Below are positions 25,314-33,600 of a stretch of DNA of 33,600 nucleotides, piece after piece. The translations under genes and the position numbers were made by a program. Origin of the DNA: Streptomyces glaucescens (GTDB lineage: Bacteria; Actinomycetota; Actinomycetes; Streptomycetales; Streptomycetaceae). Under the pieces are notes generated by a model. That model searched no databases and was not told where the DNA came from. It saw only the letters and a list, made by a program, of their open reading frames with translations. The DNA lies in NCBI RefSeq assembly GCF_002154375.1, contig NZ_MUND01000272.1:1-33600 (forward strand), read 5' to 3'. Positions within the stretch are counted from its first letter, which is position 1; each line of letters starts with the position of its first letter.

Positions 25314-25355
25314 CACAGGTGAAGCCCTCCCCACGCGGGGAGGGCTTCACCTGTG
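25314..25355 (-). terminator. Terminator after the DUF6644-like gene
   Basis: A perfect 19-bp inverted repeat (CACAGGTGAAGCCCTCCCC, 25314-25332, with 25337-25355) has a 4-base loop ACGC. It begins 28 bases downstream of the stop at 25384 and insulates this gene pair from the biosynthetic operon promoter. Confidence 0.9.
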
Positions 25356-25383
25356 TACGACTGCGGACGCGGAGCGGCGCTCC

Positions 25384-25866
25384 TCAGGTGTAGGCGAGCA
25401 GACGGCCGGCGGCGATCACGGCGGACCACACCACGATCGAGACGACGGCCGCGACCCTCGCTCTCGCCGGGCTCGGGACCTCGATGTCCCAGCCGTCCAC
25501 CCTGCGGAAGGCGCCCCAGTGGAAGACGGCGATGTTGACGCCGGCGACGATCAGCAGACCCAGTTTCCAGGGCGCCGCGCCGCTGTTGCCGACGGCGACG
25601 GCCCCGGAGACGAACATCACCACTCCGCTCGCGACCGCCAGCGCGAAGCCGAAGCGGGCCAGCGGCAGCAGATGCCGGGCGGCCGCCGTGACGGGCAGCA
25701 GCTGCCGGCCGACGCCGAGCAGCCGGAGGTCGAAGGCCAGCGCGGGGCCGACGAGCAGTGCGATGCCGAGGATGTGCACGCTCTCCAGCGAGGAGTACAC
25801 CAGGGGGGTGGTGCGGACGGCCTCGCCGAGACCGGAGCCTTCGAGCCAGGAGAAGAAGTCGTTCAC
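25384..25866 (-). CDS. Four-TM membrane protein (DUF6644-like)
   Basis: This 160-residue integral membrane protein has about four hydrophobic segments and no signal peptide. It starts at GTG 25866, two bases after the stop of the secreted partner gene. Conserved-looking histidines lie in or next to membrane segments (His31 in SVHILGIALLVGP, His65, His116 in AVFHWGAF). I associate it with the DUF6644 group, commonly found beside DUF6152 proteins, and function is not established. The arrangement resembles CopC-CopD, in which a His-rich secreted protein partners a membrane protein, so metal or haem handling is a reasonable but unproven guess. Confidence 0.75.
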   Translation of the reverse strand: MNDFFSWLEGSGLGEAVRTTPLVYSSLESVHILGIALLVGPALAFDLRLLGVGRQLLPVTAAARHLLPLARFGFALAVASGVVMFVSGAVAVGNSGAAPWKLGLLIVAGVNIAVFHWGAFRRVDGWDIEVPSPARARVAAVVSIVVWSAVIAAGRLLAYT

Positions 25867-25868
25867 GG

Positions 25869-26591
25869 TCAGGCCCTGTTGGCTCGGCGCACGACGTAGT
25901 ACCCGCCCCCGGCGAAGAGCAGCAGCACGGCGCCGCCGGTCACCAGCCAGACGGTCGTGTCGGAGGAGTCCTCGGACTCGGCGGCCGCGGTGCTGCCCGT
26001 CTCACCCTGGGCCCGGCGGCCGGCCTCGTCCTCCCCGGCCGACGCCGCCGCGCCCTCACCGGCCGCCGCCTCGCCCTCCTCGGCGGGCTCGGGGGCCACC
26101 GGCAGGGGCACGGACCGCTGACGGACCGCCTGCCCGTCCTCCAGCACGATCATCTCGGGGCGCAGCTCGTCGTCGTGGTCGCGGTCCAGGTAGCCGACGA
26201 CCTCCAGCTTGTCGCCCTCCTCCACCTCGCCGTCCATGCCCCAGGCCGACAGCCGCTCGATGGGGGCCAGGATCAGGGTCAGTTCGTCGCTCGACCCGGA
26301 GTAGGAGCGAGTGGCCTCCATGACCTGCCGCCCGCCGATGTCCTCCAGGTCCGAGGGGATGTCACGGTCCGCCCAGCCGGCCGGGACCTGCTTCTCCTCG
26401 ATGCGGAGCGTCACCTCGGGGTGCGGGTTGCCCCAGCGCACACCGGTCACGGTGCCGGATGCGTAATAGGGGGCGGTCGTGTCGTAGTGCTCCCATCCGT
26501 GGTGGGCGGCCGCCGGACCGGCGGTCGTCAAGGCCAGAACGAGTGCGGCGACGGTCGTGGCCAGAGCGGAAGCGGAGGGTCGAAGTCGCAT
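25869..26591 (-). CDS. Secreted, membrane-anchored DUF6152-like protein
   Basis: This 240-residue protein has a cleavable signal (1-29, ending AAA), an N-terminal domain with HHGWEHYD and WGNPHPEVTLRI, an acidic Ala/Glu/Gly-rich stalk (about 170-210), one C-terminal membrane segment and an Arg-rich tail. No LPXTG motif is seen, so the helix is the anchor. Cleavage after Ala29 would leave His30 as the mature N-terminus, followed by His31 and later His57, reminiscent of the N-terminal histidine of CopC-like copper proteins. The domain matches the DUF6152 group, whose role is unknown. It starts at ATG 26591 and is divergent from the LysR gene by 77 bp. Confidence 0.78.
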   Translation of the reverse strand: MRLRPSASALATTVAALVLALTTAGPAAAHHGWEHYDTTAPYYASGTVTGVRWGNPHPEVTLRIEEKQVPAGWADRDIPSDLEDIGGRQVMEATRSYSGSSDELTLILAPIERLSAWGMDGEVEEGDKLEVVGYLDRDHDDELRPEMIVLEDGQAVRQRSVPLPVAPEPAEEGEAAAGEGAAASAGEDEAGRRAQGETGSTAAAESEDSSDTTVWLVTGGAVLLLFAGGGYYVVRRANRA

Positions 26592-26668
26592 GCCCCACAG
26601 TGTGGTTGGTGAAGCCGTTCACTTCTTTGATTGTTCATCAGATTCAATGTGTGTGATTGCATGAAGGT
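26592..26668. promoter_or_regulatory. Divergent promoter, DUF6152-like gene and LysR
   Basis: A 77-bp AT-rich gap separates divergent starts. It contains the imperfect inverted repeat TTGAT-N10-ATTCAA (26627-26647) and CAAT-N7-ATTG close to the LysR start. LysR regulators typically bind such sites between themselves and a divergent target. Confidence 0.5.
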
Positions 26669-27583
26669 ATGAATCTTGAACAGATGCGCTACATCGTGGT
26701 ACTGGCGGAGGAGCTCCATTTCGGCCGTACGGCCCGGCGCCTCGGCCTCCAGCAGCCGACCCTCAGCCAGCAGGTACGCAAACTGGAGGACGAGTTAGGC
26801 GTCTCCCTGTTCGACCGGACCACCCGGGAGGTGAGCATCACCGCGGCGGGCGAGAGCTTCGTCGCCGAGGCCCGCCGGGCCCTGCACCACGTGGAGCGGG
26901 CCCAGCTGGCCGCCCGGCAGACCGGACGCGGCGACGTGGGCGAACTCGTCCTCGGCTTCGTCGGATCGGCCGTGCCCGAGCTGATCCCCCGGCTGCTGCG
27001 CCGTTTCAGACGGGTCTACCCCGGCGTGGAGCTCCAGGTGCGGGAGCTGCCCAGCGCGCGCCAGGTCGAGGAACTGCTCGCCGGGCGGATCGACGTGGGC
27101 ATCCTGCACGCCCTGAGCGACAACGAGATCCCGGAGGGCCTGACCAGCCAGGAGATCATCCGTGACGTCCTGGTCGCGGCGCTGCCCCGCAGGCATCCGC
27201 TGGCGCCGGTCACTCCGCTGCCCACGGCCAAGCTCGCCGGGGAGCCGTTCATCATGTTCCCCCGCCACATGGGCCCGGCCCTGCACGACCGGATCACCGG
27301 CCTGACCCGGGCCGCCGGATTCGAGATCCAGGTGTCGCAGGAAGCGGGTCACATGCAGACCATCATCGGACTGGTCGCGGCCGAGGTCGGGGTGTCCATC
27401 GTGCCCCGGACGATGGCGGCCCTGCGGCAGCCCGGTGTCGAGTTCCGCCAGCTCAGCCCCCGGCCCGACCCGCTGCCCATCCAGCTCGTCTGGCGGCGCG
27501 GTGAGACGAGCCCCGTGGTACGCAACTTCCGGACGGTCCTCACCGCGGACTCCGCCAACGCCCGCGGACGCCACGACAGCTGA
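26669..27583 (+). CDS. LysR-family transcriptional regulator (TTA codon)
   Basis: This LysR-type regulator has 304 residues from ATG 26669. The N-terminal helix-turn-helix (about 3-60) has the usual LHFGRTARRLGLQQPTLSQQVRKLE, and the effector-binding domain follows from about 90 (ELVLGFVGSAVPELIPRLLRRF). No clear ribosome site precedes the start; TTG 26657 would add four residues. Codon 43 is TTA (26795-26797), making it a bldA target. It is divergent from the DUF6152/DUF6644 pair, its most likely target, but is also the regulator nearest the start of the biosynthetic operon. Confidence 0.88.
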   Translation: MNLEQMRYIVVLAEELHFGRTARRLGLQQPTLSQQVRKLEDELGVSLFDRTTREVSITAAGESFVAEARRALHHVERAQLAARQTGRGDVGELVLGFVGSAVPELIPRLLRRFRRVYPGVELQVRELPSARQVEELLAGRIDVGILHALSDNEIPEGLTSQEIIRDVLVAALPRRHPLAPVTPLPTAKLAGEPFIMFPRHMGPALHDRITGLTRAAGFEIQVSQEAGHMQTIIGLVAAEVGVSIVPRTMAALRQPGVEFRQLSPRPDPLPIQLVWRRGETSPVVRNFRTVLTADSANARGRHDS

Positions 27584-27802
27584 GCCACGAGCCACGCACA
27601 CCGCGGACGCGCCGGCACCCGCACCGCACCCGCACGCCTGCCCTCGCACATCGGCAGTCACACGTCGGCGGTCACACGTCGCAGCCGGCTCGCCGTACGC
27701 CGCACCCGGCACCCGGGGTCCCGCACCCCAGCTCGCGGCAGTCCCCTCCAGTGCGCCACCCCCCACACACATCCCGCACTCCGCACTCCGCCGACAGCGT
27801 CG
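27584..27802. repeat. Convergent intergenic region with short tandem repeats
   Basis: This 219-bp gap lies between two convergent LysR genes. At 27647-27688 a 14-base unit (CACGTCGGCGGTCA) occurs about three times, the first and last copies diverged, within CAC-rich low-complexity sequence. I see no strong terminator and no coding signal. Confidence 0.5.
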
Positions 27803-28699
27803 TCAGGCGGAGGCGTCGATCACGGCGTCCGCGTGCCTCAGGAACCGGTGCAGGGTGGGAAGCGTGTTGTCGCCCCGCCAGGCGAGCCCCAGCGCGCAGG
27901 TCGGCACCGGCTCGGCGAAGGGCTTGATCACCACACCCGGCACCGACAGCCGGCCCGCCCGTCCCTCGCCCAGGACGGTGATCCCGTGCCCATGGGCGAC
28001 CGCGTGCAGCATGCGCTCCTCCTCGGGCTCCCAGCGGGCGATCTCGGGACGGTTGCCAGGACCGAAGACCTGGTCCAGGATGCGGTCCCACATCCCCGGC
28101 CCGTTCTCCCGGGGCCACCAGACGAAGGGCTCACCGGCCAGGTCCGCCACGCCCACGGCGCTTCGCGCGGCCAGCCGGTGCCGTGCCGGGAGGGCCACCA
28201 CCAGCGGCTCGTCGGCCACCTCGCGGCCGACCAACTCCTCGGTGTTCTCCAGCGGGAGCCGCACGAACGCGACATCGATCGTGCCCTCGCTCAGCTCCAC
28301 CTCATGGGCGGCCGTGTACCCGCTGGAGAGCCGTACCTCGACCTGGGGGTACTCGGCCATGAAGCCCTCCACCAGAACATCGCTGACCCCCCCGGCGGCA
28401 GAGCGCGCGATGCCGATCCGCAGCCGGCCGACCTCGCCCGTCCCATAGGTGCGGATGACTTCCTGGAGATTCCTGCTCCGGCTCAGCACGTCGCGTGCCA
28501 GGGGCAGCAGCACTCTTCCCGCCTCGGTCAACTCGACCCCGCGGCGGTCCCGTTCGAAGAGTTCGGCACACAGGCGCCGCTCAAGTGCCTTGATCTGCTG
28601 GCTCAGACCAGGCTGCGCGATGCCCAGGCGGGCCGCCGCACGTCCGAAGTGCAGCTCCTCCGCCACCGCAACGAAGTACTGAAGGTGCCGTAACTCCAC
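27803..28699 (-). CDS. LysR-family transcriptional regulator (TTA codon)
   Basis: This LysR regulator has 298 residues from GTG 28699. The DNA-binding domain starts MELRHLQYFVAVAEELHFGRAAARLGIAQPG at the very N-terminus, which fixes the start even though no good ribosome site is visible. The effector domain begins near LRIGIARSAAGG. Codon 3 is TTA (28693-28691), so even initial elongation would need the bldA tRNA. It lies 111 bp downstream of the MFS exporter gene on the same strand and may be co-transcribed with it and regulate it. It resembles the neighbouring LysR only at family level. Confidence 0.88.
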   Translation of the reverse strand: MELRHLQYFVAVAEELHFGRAAARLGIAQPGLSQQIKALERRLCAELFERDRRGVELTEAGRVLLPLARDVLSRSRNLQEVIRTYGTGEVGRLRIGIARSAAGGVSDVLVEGFMAEYPQVEVRLSSGYTAAHEVELSEGTIDVAFVRLPLENTEELVGREVADEPLVVALPARHRLAARSAVGVADLAGEPFVWWPRENGPGMWDRILDQVFGPGNRPEIARWEPEEERMLHAVAHGHGITVLGEGRAGRLSVPGVVIKPFAEPVPTCALGLAWRGDNTLPTLHRFLRHADAVIDASA

Positions 28700-28810
28700 G
28701 TCGGGATTCTATAGACCGCCGCTGTGGGGAGGTTTGCGAACCATCCGCGTTCGTTTCACTTCCGGCGGAGGAGGCGAAGGACATGTGAACGTCCGTGAAC
28801 CTGCCCGCGA

Positions 28811-30280
28811 TCAGGCCGCGACACGGCCGCCGGACTGCCGTGCGGTGCCGGAGCCGGAGAACAGCCGCCGCAGCAGCAGTCCCGCGAGGAGGCACACCGC
28901 CATCACGACGAGCGCCGTCGCGGAGGCGGCTCGCGCGTGGGCGGCCACCCCGGAGGCGCCGCCGAGGAGCGCGCTGAACACGGAGCCGATGACCGCCACC
29001 GAACAGGCGTGGGACAGCTGGGTGACGGTCAGGAGCAGGGCGCTGGCCGCGCCGCTGTCCTCCGCGGGCGCGGCGCTCAGGACCAGTGAGATCAGCGGCC
29101 CGGCCACCAGCCCCTGGCCCAGTCCCAGCATGCCCAGGGCGGCGGGGAGCACGGCCAGTTGGAGGGAGACCGGGGCGCAGGACACCACGGCGGTGAAGGT
29201 CAGCAGACCGGTGGCCATCAGGGCGATGCCGCCCAGGACGGTCCTGCGCTCGGTGGCGGCCGGTATCCGGCCGCCGACGGCGCTCGCCAGCGCGAAGCCG
29301 GCGGACAGGGGCGAGAAGAGGAGGCTGGTGACGAGCGGGCTGCGCTCCAGTCCGTCCTGCACGTAGTAGGAGAGCAGGGCGAGGAACCCCTGGTTCCCGG
29401 CGTAGAAGGCGAGGACCGCGGCCAGGCCCCGGGCGAAGCGGCCCTCGCGGAAGAGGCGGGGCGGGACGACGGGTGACAGGGACCGCGCTTCGAGGCGGCG
29501 CTCGCGGGCCCAGAACAGCGCCAGCAGGATCCCGACGGCGCCCAGCGCCGCCACGACGTGCGGGGGTGCGAGTACCAGGGACCTGCCCAGCACGGACAGC
29601 AGCAGGAAGAGCGCCGCGCCGAGCAGCGCCGCACCCGTCACATCGAGCCGGGTACGCGGCCCGTGGCTCTCCGGCACGGCTCGCCAGGCACCGGCGACGA
29701 CCAGCGCCCCGATGGGCACGTTGACCAGGAACAGCGCCCGCCACCCGAGGTCGAACGGGTTCCACGCCATGAGGATTCCGCCGCACACCGGCCCGGCCAC
29801 CCAGGCCAGCCCGATGGTGACGCCGTAGAGGCCCACCGCGCGGCGCCGGACCGGGGCGGGCAGGGAGGCGTGGATGATGGCCAGGACCTGGGGCAGCATC
29901 AGCGCGGCGGTCAGGCCCTGGACGACCCGGGCCACGATGAGGACGGCCGGTGAGCCGGCGAGGGCGCAGATGGCCGAGGTGAGCGTGAAGCCCGCCGCTC
30001 CGCACAGGAAGACCCGCCTGCGCCCGAACGCGTCCCCCAGTCTGCCGCCCGTCATGAGGGCGACCGCGTACGACATCGTGTACCCGGCGACGACCAGCTG
30101 GGTCTGGGCGAAGGACGCGCCGAGCGCGCTGCGCAGCGAGGGCGCCGCGAGCAGCATGCTGCTGGAGTCGAAGCCGCCGACGAAGGTGGCGGTCAGGATC
30201 GACACGAGCACCATGCCGTACCCCGCCGCCGCGGTTCTCGGAGCCGCTTCGGGGGCCGGTGTTCCACGAAGAGTTCGCAT
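28811..30280 (-). CDS. MFS drug exporter, DHA2 (14-TM) type
   Basis: This proton-coupled efflux pump of the EmrB/QacA group has 489 residues from ATG 30280, with about 14 hydrophobic segments. Visible family motifs are GGRLGDAFGRRRVFLCGA (motif A, loop 2-3), ARVVQGLTAALMLPQVLAII, and a GLAWVAGPVCGGIL segment (motif C region). A frame extension to 30481 runs through the palindrome and terminator and is unlikely to be coding. No good ribosome site precedes ATG 30280, so the exact start is uncertain. It might export the product of the nearby cluster, but it is separated from it by four genes and its promoter region carries a CebR-like box. Confidence 0.88.
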   Translation of the reverse strand: MRTLRGTPAPEAAPRTAAAGYGMVLVSILTATFVGGFDSSSMLLAAPSLRSALGASFAQTQLVVAGYTMSYAVALMTGGRLGDAFGRRRVFLCGAAGFTLTSAICALAGSPAVLIVARVVQGLTAALMLPQVLAIIHASLPAPVRRRAVGLYGVTIGLAWVAGPVCGGILMAWNPFDLGWRALFLVNVPIGALVVAGAWRAVPESHGPRTRLDVTGAALLGAALFLLLSVLGRSLVLAPPHVVAALGAVGILLALFWARERRLEARSLSPVVPPRLFREGRFARGLAAVLAFYAGNQGFLALLSYYVQDGLERSPLVTSLLFSPLSAGFALASAVGGRIPAATERRTVLGGIALMATGLLTFTAVVSCAPVSLQLAVLPAALGMLGLGQGLVAGPLISLVLSAAPAEDSGAASALLLTVTQLSHACSVAVIGSVFSALLGGASGVAAHARAASATALVVMAVCLLAGLLLRRLFSGSGTARQSGGRVAA

Positions 30281-30411
30281 GGACAGATTGATCCATGTCG
30301 CTCTTTCCGCGTCCAAGTCCGGTTGGTTTCCCACTGATAAGCGGAAGTGCTCAGCCTGGTCGCGGACGGGTGGGTGGGGGCGCCCCGCGGGCGGGTTCCG
30401 GTCCGCCGGGA

Positions 30412-30425
30412 TGGGAGCGCTCCCA
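30412..30425. promoter_or_regulatory. Perfect CebR-like operator palindrome
   Basis: TGGGAGCGCTCCCA is identical to the 14-bp palindrome described for CebR, the LacI-family cellobiose/cellotriose repressor of Streptomyces. It lies 132 bp upstream of the MFS start and about 116 bp downstream of the aconitase stop. No cellobiose gene is in the window. Confidence 0.75.
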
Positions 30426-30486
30426 CACACCCAGGCTGGAAGGTATCGCCGGATGGTCCTCCGTGTAAACGGGTCGTGCACAGACG

Positions 30487-30522
30487 GAGGGCCGCACCCC
30501 CGTCGCCGGGGATGCGGCCCTC
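30487..30522 (-). terminator. Terminator after aconitase
   Basis: The inverted repeat GAGGGCCGCACCCC / GGGGATGCGGCCCTC (one bulged A) encloses a short loop and lies about 18 bases downstream of the aconitase stop. Confidence 0.85.
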
Positions 30523-30540
30523 GAGCCTGTTCGCTCAGGT

Positions 30541-33336
<2,796 letters not shown>

Positions 33337-33403
33337 GACAGTCTCCTTCATTGATGTGCGCGTACCACCGCATCCTGCCGCCACGCGAGCTTGGCCGATC
33401 CGC

Positions 33404-33422
33404 TAAGGTAAGGCTAAGTTAG
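33404..33422. promoter_or_regulatory. Candidate iron box (DmdR/IdeR-type)
   Basis: TAAGGTAAGGCTAAGTTAG fits the DtxR-family iron-box pattern TWAGGTWAGGCTAACCTAA except at the last few positions. An overlapping TTAGGTAACCCTTAC adds a second partial match. It lies 68 bp upstream of the aconitase start; aconitase is an iron-demanding enzyme. Confidence 0.5.
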
Positions 33423-33464
33423 GTAACCCTTACTGCTGTGGTGGCTGCGGTGCGCCTCGGCAGA

Positions 33465-33482
33465 TATCTCGATGTCGAGATA
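33465..33482. promoter_or_regulatory. 18-bp perfect palindrome upstream of acnA (MarR/TamR-like site)
   Basis: TATCTCGATGTCGAGATA has perfect 8-bp arms around TG and lies about 130 bp upstream of acnA. In S. coelicolor the MarR-family regulator TamR controls the aconitase promoter through palindromic sites of this general size. I cannot recall its exact consensus, so the regulator is inferred. Confidence 0.6.
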
Positions 33483-33509
33483 ACTCTAGTACATGAGGGC
33501 CGGATGGTC

Positions 33510-33600
33510 ATGCCCGGACCCCGGCGCGGTGCGCCGCCCGCCGCACGGACCGCACCGGACCCCGCCCGGGCCGAGACCGAGGCCGCCCCCCTCGGGCCCA
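33510..33600 (+). CDS. Possible divergent gene start, cut by window edge
   Basis: From ATG 33510 a frame stays open to the window end with nearly all G or C at third codon positions, encoding a Pro/Ala/Arg-rich N-terminus (MPGPRRGAPPAARTAPDP...). A GAGGG lies about ten bases upstream. About 30 codons are too few to name a product. It would be divergent from acnA, sharing the regulatory region with the palindrome. Confidence 0.35.
   Translation, partial: MPGPRRGAPPAARTAPDPARAETEAAPLGP

Noticed and set aside
27600..27690. CAC-rich repeats considered as a CRISPR array.
   Set aside because: Units are 14 bases, contiguous and degenerate with no spacers.

Overview
The window is high-GC actinobacterial chromosome, almost certainly Streptomyces. 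The evidence is very high third-position GC, GTG/TTG starts, rare TTA codons, and a gene set matching a known Streptomyces neighbourhood. From memory, S. coelicolor has aconitase (SCO5999), ngcEFG (SCO6005-6007), rok7B7 (SCO6008) and xylFGH (SCO6009-6011) close together. The same blocks lie here at the right and left ends, with a large block of other genes between them.

Left block, all minus strand (1-8035): a xylose-type ABC importer (xylF, xylG, xylH, the last cut by the window edge), its neighbouring ROK regulator (rok7B7 type), and an N-acetylglucosamine-type ABC importer (ngcE, ngcF, ngcG). A 16-bp sequence close to the DasR operator (dre) lies upstream of ngcE. A secreted family-92 mannosidase with a copy of a carbohydrate-binding-like module at each end follows on the plus strand (8403-12203), behind its own promoter and a LacI-type palindrome.

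Middle block, all minus strand (25096 down to 12263, about 12.8 kb, 12 genes, many overlapping by 1-8 bp): an apparent biosynthetic gene cluster that I cannot match to a known product. In transcription order it encodes a PaaK-like adenylating ligase, an alpha/alpha-toroid protein of the prenyltransferase/squalene-cyclase repeat class, a Pro-1 tautomerase, a discrete acyl carrier protein, a short second adenylating enzyme, a type II DAHP synthase without its regulatory insertion, a Tat-exported SMP-30-like protein, an MIO aromatic amino acid ammonia-lyase, a short-chain dehydrogenase, EPSP synthase, chorismate synthase and shikimate kinase. My reading is that the cluster pulls its own carbon into chorismate, deaminates an aromatic amino acid to an aryl-acrylate, loads it on the carrier protein and tailors it without any ketosynthase or NRPS. 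This is the most interesting system in the window.

Right block: a secreted/membrane pair of DUF6152- and DUF6644-like proteins with a divergent LysR regulator, a second LysR regulator behind a 14-TM MFS exporter, and aconitase. TTA (bldA) codons occur in the first cluster gene, in aroC and in both LysR genes, suggesting shared developmental control. A perfect CebR-like palindrome lies upstream of the MFS gene. The aconitase promoter region carries an iron-box-like sequence and an 18-bp perfect palindrome. I saw no rRNA, tRNA, CRISPR array or transposon.
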